From an uncultured Bacteroidia bacterium (GTDB lineage: Bacteria > Bacteroidota > Bacteroidia > Bacteroidales > F082): a stretch of DNA of 37,431 nt. The notes under the pieces were generated by a model, which did not search any database, was not told where the DNA came from, and saw nothing but the letters and a program-made list of their open reading frames with translations. Positions 18,996-26,360 of this stretch are shown here, one piece after another (position 1 is the first letter of the stretch; each line of letters starts with the position of its first letter). A program made the translations under genes and the position numbers. The stretch spans positions 1-37,431 of the forward strand of contig CADBGN010000025.1 in NCBI GenBank assembly GCA_902794155.1, in the 5' to 3' direction.

Positions 18996-19904
18996 ATGAA
19001 AAAGCACTTTATATTGATCATCGCAGCAGCCGCGATTTTTGCCACAAACTGCAACCGTCTTGACGTCGCAGGCATGGTCATCAACCGCAGCGACACCGAA
19101 GAACGCGTGGCCGATTGGCTCGACTACAACGCCCAAAACGGCGAACCCGTCATCGAGAACGCTCCCGACGAGTATCATGTCTATTCCTGCTCTGACTCGC
19201 ACTATTCCGAGCGCGACAGCATCGTGCCGCAAGGCGAGAACGATCGCCTCTACAAATATATCACGGCCGAGCGCAATGACCCGATGGCCATATTTGCCAT
19301 CCATGCCGGTGACATGGTGAACGAGAGCGGTGAGGCTGGTTTCAGAATGACCAATAATGCACTTCAGTTTGATCCAAAGACCCAAGCCAAAAACGACCCG
19401 TGTTTCTTGGTCATGGGCAACCACGATGTGTACTTCGACTGCACTCCATTCTTCAAGCAGTATTTCCATACCTCGACCTACACCGTGACAGTGAATACCG
19501 TCAGCGGATACAAAGATTTGTTCATCTTCCTGGATTCGGGCAACGGCACCCATGGCAAGCGTCAGCTGGAATGGTTGGAGGAGAAGCTTTCGCATCGCGA
19601 CGACTACCGTCACTGCTTCGTCGTCAGTCACAACTGGTTGTTCCGCACATCATACAACTACACCACCACTCCTGCTGCCAACCTGCCGCAGGATGAGCAG
19701 TATGCCTTCATGGACTTGATGAGCAACAACAATGTGGAGATGGTCATTATGGGTCACTTCCACATGCGTGAACAACGCCAGTTTGGAGGAGTGCAATACA
19801 TCATGACCGACAACCTCAACGATGGCAAGGTGACGCCGAGTTATCTGGTCGTCAATGTGGGAGAGAGGGTTACCTATTCGTATGAGGAACTGTCGATGGA
19901 ATAG
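18996..19904 (+). CDS. Calcineurin-like metallophosphoesterase lipoprotein
   Basis: 302 residues from ATG 18996 (an in-frame TTG at 18987 is not used). The signal is of SpII type with FATNC (Cys19) as lipobox. All metal-binding blocks of the calcineurin-like fold are visible: D67-S-H69, GD at 105-106, GNHD at 141-144, VSHN in the second half, and GHFH at about 253-256. The family hydrolyses phosphomono- or diesters with two metals. The periplasmic anchor suggests scavenging from nucleotides or phospholipid-derived substrates, but the substrate cannot be told. Second gene of a two-gene operon. Confidence 0.88.
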   Translation: MKKHFILIIAAAAIFATNCNRLDVAGMVINRSDTEERVADWLDYNAQNGEPVIENAPDEYHVYSCSDSHYSERDSIVPQGENDRLYKYITAERNDPMAIFAIHAGDMVNESGEAGFRMTNNALQFDPKTQAKNDPCFLVMGNHDVYFDCTPFFKQYFHTSTYTVTVNTVSGYKDLFIFLDSGNGTHGKRQLEWLEEKLSHRDDYRHCFVVSHNWLFRTSYNYTTTPAANLPQDEQYAFMDLMSNNNVEMVIMGHFHMREQRQFGGVQYIMTDNLNDGKVTPSYLVVNVGERVTYSYEELSME

Positions 19905-19935
19905 GCAAATAGTGGCGAGATAACAAAGTAATACC

Positions 19936-19943
19936 TATTTTTG
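19936..19943 (+). promoter_or_regulatory. -7 box of the six-repeat protein gene
   Basis: TATTTTTG, an exact TAnnTTTG match, 25 nt before the ATG at 19969. Confidence 0.6.
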
Positions 19944-19968
19944 CAGGGTAAACATCAATTTAAACACC

Positions 19969-20457
19969 ATGAAAACCCCTATTCAAAGAACCATGATGAC
20001 CTTGTTGTTCTGCTTTGCCTTTGTCTGTGGCTTCGCGCAGGTGAAAGTGTATAAAAACAACTCCTCCTATAGCGGTGATGTGATCTGCAACTTGAAAGGA
20101 GACAAAGTGTATCGAGGCAACTCCTCCTACTCGGGCGATGTGCTTTGCCACGTTGTCGACAACAAGGTTTACCGTGGCAATTCCTCCTACAGCGGCGACA
20201 TCCTTTATACCATCAGAAACGGCAAGGTTTACCAGGGATCTTCGTCCTATTCCGGAGATGTGGTTTTCACCATTCGGGAAGGCAAAATCTACAAAGAGAA
20301 TTCGAGCTATTCGGGTGACATTATCGCCAACAAGAAAGGCAACAAAGTTTACAAGAACAATTCAAGCTATTCAGGCGACGTCGATTTCAATCTTTCCGGC
20401 GACGTTACCATCGAACAGTTTGTGGCCATTTGGTATGCGGTGAAGTATTGTTGGTAG
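19969..20457 (+). CDS. Exported protein with six 20-residue SSYSGD repeats
   Basis: 162 residues: a signal peptide (cleaved after CGFAQ), then six tandem units of exactly 20 residues with consensus [VI]Y-x-x-[NS]-SSYSGD-[VI]-x6-G-[DN]-K, then a short tail ending VAIWYAVKYCW. The units are regular beta-hairpins, so a closed ring or flower-like fold with one blade per unit is likely. NCBI names some similar repeat proteins beta-flower proteins, which I recall but cannot verify here. The 60-bp DNA units differ at many silent sites, so the protein repeat is old and selected. Binding target unknown. Stand-alone gene. Confidence 0.85.
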   Translation: MKTPIQRTMMTLLFCFAFVCGFAQVKVYKNNSSYSGDVICNLKGDKVYRGNSSYSGDVLCHVVDNKVYRGNSSYSGDILYTIRNGKVYQGSSSYSGDVVFTIREGKIYKENSSYSGDIIANKKGNKVYKNNSSYSGDVDFNLSGDVTIEQFVAIWYAVKYCW

Positions 20458-20475
20458 ATGCGCTAAACAATTGGT

Positions 20476-21630
20476 TTAGAACCTATAAACCAAGGTTCCT
20501 TTGAGCATCCAATCGTGGAAAGTGCCTCTGAAACCAAGGTCGTCCACATAATCGGGGATATCCATTTGGCTGGCATCAAAGGCATCGCGGCTGCGGAAAT
20601 AAAAACGGTTGTAGGTGAACTGGGTGGAGAAGAAGAAGCGCCACATAGTAAGGCTAATGGCAGCACTTCCGATATAGTTGGGCATGGGATAACACCAAAT
20701 CTTCCATACCTTTTCGCCTGTTTTATGAAAGTCTCCCGACTCATCATCAAGGTCGTATTCGTAAGAAGTGGTTTTCAGGTAGTTGACCAGAGTTATCACC
20801 GGCATAGCCGTCAGATTAATGGTGAGATTGCGCAGGCCTTCGTCGCGAGGACCTGTAGGATCCTTGTGCCAAGGCACGAAGTTGACAGAATAGCCGCCAC
20901 CAATTGAAGCCTGCATGGTGGAGAAGCAATCCAGCATATTGTAGGTGTCCCATGAGGCCTCTGGGGAGTTGTACAGGCTGCCTTGCATATAGCGTGCCGT
21001 CAGCATCCATGAGCCTGCCGTATGGCGTTGTATGAGACCAATCTTATAGGCGGCAGGGTAGGCGAAACGCATGTTGTTGAAAACGTAGTAACCGTCAGCA
21101 GTAAAATTCTTCAAAATGGCAGCCTCTTCGGTGATGATTTCGTCGTGAAAGTAACTCTCGTCATCCTCTTGCCCAATGGTCATGGAAGAAATGAAAGGAT
21201 TGGAGATTTTGCTATAATTGAATTTCGCACCCCACGACTTGCCCATGATGCCTAAGCCAAATGCGCTCTTTTTCCAAGCGCTTCGAGGCCCCACTTCCAA
21301 GCTGTAACCCAAGCCGACATTGCCATAACCCACTTCAAGGCCTATCTTCTTGCAGAGATTTTCGGAGAGGCTGTACTGTGACAAGCCTGCTATCCTTTCA
21401 TTGTCAGAGAAATCAATCATGAAGTCGACATCTACATCGAAACCCGCCTTTTGGCCCGTAGTGAACAAACCTAATGATAAACAAGCTTTTGAGGGTTGGT
21501 AAATACGCGTTGTGTCGACATCGTCCCGTTTGATTAGGAACTCGTATGCCTTTTGCAAAAAAACGGGCTCTTGTGCATGCAACGACGCAACACTGCAAAA
21601 TAGGAGAATAAGAGTAATGAGTTTTTTCAT
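20476..21630 (-). CDS. Outer-membrane barrel protein, possibly DUF4421
   Basis: 384 residues from ATG 21630; the open frame extends 23 codons further into the terminator hairpin and is not used. The signal peptide is cleaved after SLHAQ. Glycine/aromatic strands recur (IGLEVGYGNVGLGYSLEVG, SAFGLGIMGKSWGAKFNYS, FFFSTQFTYNRFYFRSRD) and the end is LVYRF, a barrel-type C-terminus. The layout with GLGYSLEV is reminiscent of DUF4421, a Bacteroidota barrel family, but that assignment is weak. Monocistronic with its own promoter. Confidence 0.75.
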   Translation of the reverse strand: MKKLITLILLFCSVASLHAQEPVFLQKAYEFLIKRDDVDTTRIYQPSKACLSLGLFTTGQKAGFDVDVDFMIDFSDNERIAGLSQYSLSENLCKKIGLEVGYGNVGLGYSLEVGPRSAWKKSAFGLGIMGKSWGAKFNYSKISNPFISSMTIGQEDDESYFHDEIITEEAAILKNFTADGYYVFNNMRFAYPAAYKIGLIQRHTAGSWMLTARYMQGSLYNSPEASWDTYNMLDCFSTMQASIGGGYSVNFVPWHKDPTGPRDEGLRNLTINLTAMPVITLVNYLKTTSYEYDLDDESGDFHKTGEKVWKIWCYPMPNYIGSAAISLTMWRFFFSTQFTYNRFYFRSRDAFDASQMDIPDYVDDLGFRGTFHDWMLKGTLVYRF

Positions 21631-21637
21631 AGATGAT

Positions 21638-21655
21638 GATTTGGGCACAAAATTA
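21638..21655 (-). promoter_or_regulatory. Promoter with TTTGnGCCCAAAT start-site motif (barrel gene)
   Basis: The minus strand reads TAATTTTGTGCCCAAATC. The TAnnTTTG box runs straight into GTGCCCAAAT, 8 nt before the ATG. Near-identical sequences precede parE (28319-28336) and galK (37145-37160). Confidence 0.65.
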
Positions 21656-21666
21656 GTGTTTTTACT

Positions 21667-21702
21667 AAATTGCCCGTCAAGAACGAACTTGACGGGCAAT
21701 TT
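21667..21702 (-). terminator. Terminator of the prolyl oligopeptidase gene
   Basis: AAATTGCCCGTCAAG pairs perfectly with CTTGACGGGCAATTT (15 bp) around a 6-nt loop. It lies 19 nt past the stop of the minus-strand peptidase gene. The longer T-run is on the plus strand, so it may work in both directions, although no plus-strand gene reads into it. Confidence 0.8.
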
Positions 21703-21720
21703 TTTTGCATGAAACAGCGA

Positions 21721-23865
21721 TTATTTCGCCTCCTTCGGATAGGTCAATCCCATGTTATAAAGGATGAACGAATAGATGTCGGCCTGCTCTTCCAGGACCT
21801 TGGAGATGGGCTTGCCACCACCGTGACCGGCCTTGGTGTCGATGCGGATGATCTTGGGCTGGTCGCCGGTTTGGGCTGCTTGCAAGGTGGCGGCATACTT
21901 GAACGAGTGGGCTGGCACCACACGGTCGTCGTGGTCAGCAGTCGTGACCATGATGGCGGGATAGTGCACATCAGCACCGCTCTTGATGGTGTGCAGCGGC
22001 GAATAGGCATACAGAGCCTTGAACATGGCCTCGTCGTCTTCGCTGGTGCCATAGTCGCTGGCCCAGTTCCAACCGATGGTAAAGAGGTGGTAGCGCAGCA
22101 TGTCCATCACGCCGACTTGCGGCACGGCCACAGCAAAGAGGTCGGGACGCTGGTTGACGACAGCACCGACAAGCAGACCGCCGTTGGAGCCACCATTCAA
22201 AGCCAAGTACTTCGGCGAGGTGTAGCCGTTATTGATAAGGTATTCGGCGCAAGCAATGCAGTCGTCGAAGACATTCTGCTTCTGCAACTTGGTGCCGGCA
22301 ATATGCCATTCCTCGCCGTACTCGTTGCCACCACGCAGGTTCATCTGGGCGTAGATGCCACCATTCTCGATGAAGGGCAGACGCGAGGTGCTGAAGCCGG
22401 GATTGAGGGTGATGTTGAAGCCACCGTAGCCATACAGGAAGGTCGGGTTGGTGCCGTCTTTCTGCAAGCCTTTCTTGTAGGTCAAGAACATGGGGACTTT
22501 GGTACCGTCCTTCGAATCAACAAAGACCTGCTCGGTGACATAGTCGTCCGACTTGAAGTCGATGGCGGGAGTGCGGAACACAGTCGAGGTGTTATCGTCG
22601 ATGTTGTATTGGTAAATCGTGGTTGGGAAGGCAAAAGAGGTGAAGGCGTAGAACACTTCGGGCTCTTCGTATTTGCTGCTGAAACCGACGGCGCCATAGG
22701 TGGGCAGGGCGATCTCGTGGAGCTGCTGGCCATCCATGGTGTAGACGTATGCATGGTTGGCGGCGTCCTTGTCATAGGTGACAATCATCTTGCCCTTGGC
22801 GAGGCTGATGCCAGCAATGACGTTATCGCTTTCGGGAATCACGTCGACCCAGTTCTCCATCTGCGGGGTCTTAGCTGGCACGCGGCAGATGCGACCCTTG
22901 GGCGCGTTGTAGTTGGTGAAGATATACAGCGTGTCGTTGATGACATCGATGGGACCGTATTGATAGTCCATGTCATCGGCGATTTGCACAAACTTACCCT
23001 TCGGGTCTTGCATGTCGCGGATCCACAGCGTGCTGCCTGCACCTTGACCGCTCTCGAAGAGGAACATGTAATGCTCGTCCTCGGTGAGGTCCACCTGGTG
23101 GAAATAACGCGGCTGGGCAGGGTTGGAGTAGAAGAGCTCATCCTGTTCCTGTGGCGTGCCGAGTTTATGGTAGTAGATCTTGTGGTTTTCGTTTACGTTG
23201 CTGAACTCCTTGCCGGCTTCTGGGCGGTCGTAGGCGGCATAGAAGAAGCCGTCCTTATACCACGAGGCGCCGGTGAACTTGGCCCATTCGATGTGGTCGG
23301 GGAGGAGTTCGAGGGTGTCCATGTCCTTCACGTAGATCTCGACCCAGTCGGAACCGCTGCGTTGGATGGTGTAGGCCATGTATTTGCCGTCGTTGGAGAA
23401 ACTGATGCCACCCAACGAGACGGTGCCGTCGTCGGAGAGTTTGTTAGGGTCTAACAAGACGGTAGGCTCACCGTCGAGCGTCTCCTGCATGTAGATGACG
23501 CTTTGGTTTTGGAGGCCGTCGTTCTTTGAGTAGATGTAGCGGCCGTGTTCCTTCGAAGGCATGCCATAGCGTTCATAGTCCACGAGTTGCGTGAGGCGGT
23601 CCTTGAGGGCGCTGCGGAAGGGGATGTGGCTCAGGTAGTCTTGGGTGACTTCGTTCTGTTCCTTGACCCATTTGGCGGTCTCGGCGGAGGTGTCGTTCTC
23701 GAGCCAACGGTACGGGTCGGCGACCTTCGTGCCGAAGTAGTCGTCAACGACGGTGGTGTCTTTTCTCGTCTCGGGATAGGCCTTGACGGAATAGCGTTGC
23801 GGCTGTTGGTTGCAGCCGAAAAGGGTGATGATACTGCCCATGATCAAAAAGGTGAGTTTTTTCAT
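21721..23865 (-). CDS. Prolyl oligopeptidase (S9A) lipoprotein
   Basis: A 714-residue serine peptidase that cleaves after proline in short peptides. SpII signal with lipobox LFGC (Cys18), so it is periplasmic or surface-anchored. The N-terminal part DYFGTKVADPYRWLEND is typical of the family, followed by the seven-bladed propeller and the alpha/beta-hydrolase domain. Catalytic triad: Ser560 in GGSNGG, Asp646 in DHDDRVVP, His681 in KAGHGGGK; Arg648 is the substrate-binding arginine. YGYGGFNI and NLRGGNEYGEEWH are also conserved. Full length, single-gene unit with an AT-rich repeated leader. Confidence 0.95.
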   Translation of the reverse strand: MKKLTFLIMGSIITLFGCNQQPQRYSVKAYPETRKDTTVVDDYFGTKVADPYRWLENDTSAETAKWVKEQNEVTQDYLSHIPFRSALKDRLTQLVDYERYGMPSKEHGRYIYSKNDGLQNQSVIYMQETLDGEPTVLLDPNKLSDDGTVSLGGISFSNDGKYMAYTIQRSGSDWVEIYVKDMDTLELLPDHIEWAKFTGASWYKDGFFYAAYDRPEAGKEFSNVNENHKIYYHKLGTPQEQDELFYSNPAQPRYFHQVDLTEDEHYMFLFESGQGAGSTLWIRDMQDPKGKFVQIADDMDYQYGPIDVINDTLYIFTNYNAPKGRICRVPAKTPQMENWVDVIPESDNVIAGISLAKGKMIVTYDKDAANHAYVYTMDGQQLHEIALPTYGAVGFSSKYEEPEVFYAFTSFAFPTTIYQYNIDDNTSTVFRTPAIDFKSDDYVTEQVFVDSKDGTKVPMFLTYKKGLQKDGTNPTFLYGYGGFNITLNPGFSTSRLPFIENGGIYAQMNLRGGNEYGEEWHIAGTKLQKQNVFDDCIACAEYLINNGYTSPKYLALNGGSNGGLLVGAVVNQRPDLFAVAVPQVGVMDMLRYHLFTIGWNWASDYGTSEDDEAMFKALYAYSPLHTIKSGADVHYPAIMVTTADHDDRVVPAHSFKYAATLQAAQTGDQPKIIRIDTKAGHGGGKPISKVLEEQADIYSFILYNMGLTYPKEAK

Positions 23866-23921
23866 TATTAAGGATTTAAGATTTAAAGATTAAAGATTCA
23901 AAGATTTAAAATTCAAAGATT
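23866..23921. repeat. AT-rich 7/8-bp tandem leader of the peptidase gene
   Basis: Degenerate units of the form ATTTAAAG, ATTAAAG and ATTCAAAG repeat about six times up to the start codon at 23865. On the mRNA strand this is an unstructured A/U-rich leader. The core TCTTTAAATCT is shared with the leader of the MFS transporter gene (about 33650-33672). Confidence 0.7.
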
Positions 23922-23945
23922 CGGATTGTCCTTGTTGCCGCTTTG

Positions 23946-23971
23946 CGTCACTGCGAGGTACGAAGCAGTCC
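23946..23971. repeat. Remnant of a dispersed GTCATTGCGAGG-type repeat
   Basis: CGTCACTGCGAGGTACGAAG followed by CAGTCC closely matches the widespread bacterial repeat GTCATTGCGAGGAACGAAGC, common in Bacteroidota intergenic DNA. Only one arm is present. It lies between the peptidase start and its promoter, about 120 bp left of the retron RNA. Confidence 0.6.
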
Positions 23972-23989
23972 ATGTCATTAATTGACGGA

Positions 23990-23997
23990 CAAAAGTA
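23990..23997 (-). promoter_or_regulatory. -7 box of the prolyl oligopeptidase gene
   Basis: The minus strand reads TACTTTTG. The implied leader is about 120 nt and includes the dispersed repeat and the AT-rich units. Confidence 0.5.
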
Positions 23998-24078
23998 CGA
24001 TAATTTGGTGGAATGGTAGAATTATTCTTTTGTATTTCGAAAAACTTCACCAACTCGTAGAACGAACGAAAAAAGATG

Positions 24079-24086
24079 TATCTTTG
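24079..24086 (+). promoter_or_regulatory. -7 box of the retron operon
   Basis: TATCTTTG, an exact TAnnTTTG match. The expected start site, about 5 nt past the final G, falls on 24091, the first base of the a1 arm. Confidence 0.7.
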
Positions 24087-24090
24087 CATT

Positions 24091-24112
24091 GTTCTTTGAA
24101 TCAGTCTTGCCA
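24091..24112 (+). repeat. Retron a1 arm
   Basis: A 22-nt arm, GTTCTTTGAATCAGTCTTGC then CA. It is complementary to 24278-24298 except for a single TG/C difference. It forms the 5' end of the predicted ncRNA. Confidence 0.85.
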
Positions 24113-24277
24113 TTACGGATTTGGTTTTACCGTTTTCACGGATGCTAACTGCTATCGGTTAGTTACTTTTGCAAGTCACAACTTGTCAACTTTACACAGG
24201 TAAATAACTCCTCCCTCTTACACAGAACTCTTTTTCTCCAAGAGCCGAGTAGTTGTCTCTCAAGAGGATAGAAATTC

Positions 24278-24298
24278 TGGCAAGACTGATTGAAGAAC
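24278..24298 (+). repeat. Retron a2 arm
   Basis: A 21-nt arm, TGGCAAGACTGATTGAAGAA then C, reverse-complementary to a1. Its presence argues that the RT starts downstream at 24313 and not at the upstream TTG at 24253. Confidence 0.85.
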
Positions 24299-24312
24299 AT
24301 AATGTATATGCC

Positions 24313-26160
24313 ATGGATCAAAGAACAACTATATGTAATTTATCTGATGAAAAAGAATTTATTGCATTATTAAACGAGGCAAAGAAAAAGCTGTTTGGTA
24401 AATCATGTATTCCTTTTTCTTGGCAACAGATTTTGTATTATTCTAAAAACAAAAGCATTAATAGATATAAGGAGTTCTTAATTCCAAAAAAGAGTGGTTC
24501 TACTAGAAAAATCAAAGCTCCAATAAAAGGCTTAAAAACCATTCAAAAATGTATCAACCTCTTGTTTCAACAAGTTTATGAACCACATCCAGGTGTCACA
24601 GGATTTTTGCCAAACTTATCAATTGTTTCTAATGCAGGAATTCATCTATCTCAAAAGTATCTGTATAATATTGACCTAAAAGATTTTTTTACAAGCATTA
24701 GTTCCGGTAGGGTGTATTCAACCCTTCAAAAACCACCATTTTGTATTCAAAATAATATAGCTAGTATTATTACAGACATCTGTTGTGAAGAAGGTTGTCT
24801 CCCTCAGGGTGCACCTACCTCACCAATTCTATCAAACATTATTTGTAGTCGATTGGATATTCGTTTAATGTCCTTGGCAAACAAATACAAGATTAAGTAT
24901 TCACGGTATGCAGATGATATAACCTTTAGTTCAAATAAGAATATGTTTCATAAAGATGGGCGTTTTATCATTATGCTCGAACATATTATTAAAGATGAAG
25001 GATTCTCCATTAATCAAAGAAAAACTAGATTACAAAAGTACTATCAAAGTCAAAAAGTTACTGGTTTATTGGTAAATCAAAAAATCAATGTTGATAAGTC
25101 TTTCATAAAACAACTTAGAACATTGCTACACAATTGGGAAGTATTGGGCTATGAAAAAGCGCAAATTATCTTTCTTTCTCACTATATCCCCCAAAAACAC
25201 ATTAATTGTGAGCATTATATTGAGAATGTTATTGAAGGAAAACTCAATCTCGTTAAAATGGTAAAAGGATCTGGAGATATCACATATTTAAACTTGAATA
25301 AAAGGTATAACAAACTTCTACAATCTGACCATACTCTACTTTCTCATAATAGATTTGACTCGATTTCAAGCAAAACTACGATGAAAAAGTATAAAACTAA
25401 TTCAAGTTCTGTGGCATTTAAAAATGCTCTGCTTGAAAATGTCACAAATAAAAACGTTGAATCATCAATAAAATGGATAGTTAAAGCGAAGTTCGCATTC
25501 CCAATTGAAGCAAAAAACATGGTAAAATCCATGAGTGTAATACAATCCAATTATGGCAATTCTATTCAATTTACATTATTTGACAACAAATATTGTTTTA
25601 TTCCATGTGATAACAACTTCCCATATAATATTGGCGACAAACCGTCTTGGGATTCATTAGGTATAACCATACTGTCTAAAAAAGAAAGAAAAGATATAAT
25701 TAGAGTATCGGTTCTTCCTGTTTCTGATGGTGATGAAAGACTATGGAAACACAACAATTGTCAAGAGGACGAGACAGAAACACGAGATTATATAAAAGAA
25801 TTTAGCGACTTAAAACGGGCATATGACAAAGGTGACGTCAATGCATTAGATCGTATTAATCAACTTAACAAGAAGTTGAATACTACAATCTTGAGTGATC
25901 GCGAATGGAGTATCATTGAGATAAGGTCTTTCACGGCAGAAGAAATAGGCGAAGTAAAACAAGCTTTTGTTTGTGAATCGGTTTTTGGAAAGTCTTGTCG
26001 TTTTATCTTGTGGAATGGCGAAACACACTATATTCCAATAGATATAGGAACTAGAATTAGTGTTGGAGATCCTGTCGAAATGAATGAAGCAATATTAGTT
26101 ACATACGGCAGAAAAAACGAACCATCGATTTATAGATTATCACTTCTATCAAACCCCTAA
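24313..26160 (+). CDS. Retron reverse transcriptase with a duplicated C-terminal domain
   Basis: 615 residues from ATG 24313. The RT makes msDNA from the adjacent ncRNA. Retron hallmarks: NAGIH (N107-H111, the NAxxH of region X), motif A NIDLKDFF with D121, PQGAPTSPILSN, YADD at 199-202, and VTG at 249-251. A roughly 300-residue extension follows the thumb. It contains two copies of one domain, about 395-470 and 540-612, aligning as S-x-[YF]-G-[NK]-S-x-x-F-x-L ... [FY]-IP ... [IV]-GD ... [IY]-R-[VL]-S-[VL]-L. I do not recognise this domain. No effector gene is adjacent, so the extension is the candidate sensor or toxin of an anti-phage system. GC is about one third, well below the flanks, which suggests recent transfer. 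Confidence 0.92.
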   Translation: MDQRTTICNLSDEKEFIALLNEAKKKLFGKSCIPFSWQQILYYSKNKSINRYKEFLIPKKSGSTRKIKAPIKGLKTIQKCINLLFQQVYEPHPGVTGFLPNLSIVSNAGIHLSQKYLYNIDLKDFFTSISSGRVYSTLQKPPFCIQNNIASIITDICCEEGCLPQGAPTSPILSNIICSRLDIRLMSLANKYKIKYSRYADDITFSSNKNMFHKDGRFIIMLEHIIKDEGFSINQRKTRLQKYYQSQKVTGLLVNQKINVDKSFIKQLRTLLHNWEVLGYEKAQIIFLSHYIPQKHINCEHYIENVIEGKLNLVKMVKGSGDITYLNLNKRYNKLLQSDHTLLSHNRFDSISSKTTMKKYKTNSSSVAFKNALLENVTNKNVESSIKWIVKAKFAFPIEAKNMVKSMSVIQSNYGNSIQFTLFDNKYCFIPCDNNFPYNIGDKPSWDSLGITILSKKERKDIIRVSVLPVSDGDERLWKHNNCQEDETETRDYIKEFSDLKRAYDKGDVNALDRINQLNKKLNTTILSDREWSIIEIRSFTAEEIGEVKQAFVCESVFGKSCRFILWNGETHYIPIDIGTRISVGDPVEMNEAILVTYGRKNEPSIYRLSLLSNP

Positions 26161-26163
26161 TCT

Positions 26164-26196
26164 GGTTTATTAAACAAAGTTATTGTTTAATAGACC
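26164..26196 (+). terminator. Hairpin terminator of the retron operon
   Basis: GGTTTATTAAACAA pairs with TTGTTTAATAGACC (14 bp, one G-U) around AGTTA, 4 nt past the RT stop codon. The downstream T-run is short, so termination may be partial. Confidence 0.6.
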
Positions 26197-26232
26197 ATTT
26201 AAAACTACCCGACTTTTCCCATTTTGGAATTG

Positions 26233-26352
26233 TCAGTAGTTCAAAAATACCGAACAACTTAAACTGATGGAGAAACAAATTGTGGTTGTTTCCAAAATGG
26301 AAACAACCACTCTAATGGAATTTGCCAGTTATCGAGAAAAACTCGGTAACTG
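26233..26352. other. Cluster of three further stem-loops between the retron and parE
   Basis: A bulged 9-bp hairpin lies at 26233-26267 (TCAGT..ACTGA closing GTTC/GAAC). A perfect 12-bp hairpin lies at 26282-26310 (GTGGTTGTTTCC / GGAAACAACCAC, loop AAAAT). An 11-bp hairpin with an all-A loop lies at 26326-26352 (CAGTTATCGAG / CTCGGTAACTG). The last begins 8 nt after the parE stop on the minus strand and may help end that transcript. None has a classic T-tract. With the hairpin at 26164 they fill the whole 200-bp gap. Confidence 0.6.
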
Positions 26353-26360
26353 ATAAAACA

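Larger units (their letters stand above)
24091..24298 (+). ncRNA. Retron msr-msd ncRNA
   Basis: Predicted template and primer RNA of the retron, about 208 nt. Its ends are the complementary a1 (24091-24112) and a2 (24278-24298) arms, 21 pairs. Between them I see, in order: CCGT-TTTC-ACGG at 24130-24141, a T-rich loop as in msr regions; a 7-bp stem with a CTAT loop at 24145-24162; CAAGT-CACA-ACTTG at 24172-24185; TTTAC-ACAG-GTAAA at 24191-24204; and a long imperfect hairpin at 24214-24267 closed by CCTCTT/AAGAGG, the best msd candidate. The branch G should lie just after a1, G24117 or G24118 being the nearest. The RT start codon is 14 nt after a2. Stem assignments are by eye and need folding and covariation. 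Confidence 0.8.

Noticed and set aside
19969-20457. CRISPR array or DNA satellite
   Set aside because: The 60-bp periodicity is a coding repeat with a signal peptide in front; units vary at silent sites and there are no unique spacers.
21670-23454. A 594-codon plus-strand open frame across the prolyl oligopeptidase gene
   Set aside because: It is the antisense shadow of a GC-rich coding region whose true frame has a full catalytic triad. The translation has no recognisable domain and starts inside a terminator hairpin.
24253-24312. TTG start for the retron RT, 20 codons upstream
   Set aside because: The stretch is the end of the ncRNA including the a2 arm. The ATG at 24313 follows the ncRNA as in other retrons.
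24313-26160. Group II intron maturase or diversity-generating retroelement RT
   Set aside because: There is no maturase or endonuclease domain, no intron RNA, and no template/variable repeat pair. NAxxH, VTG and the a1/a2 arms point to a retron.
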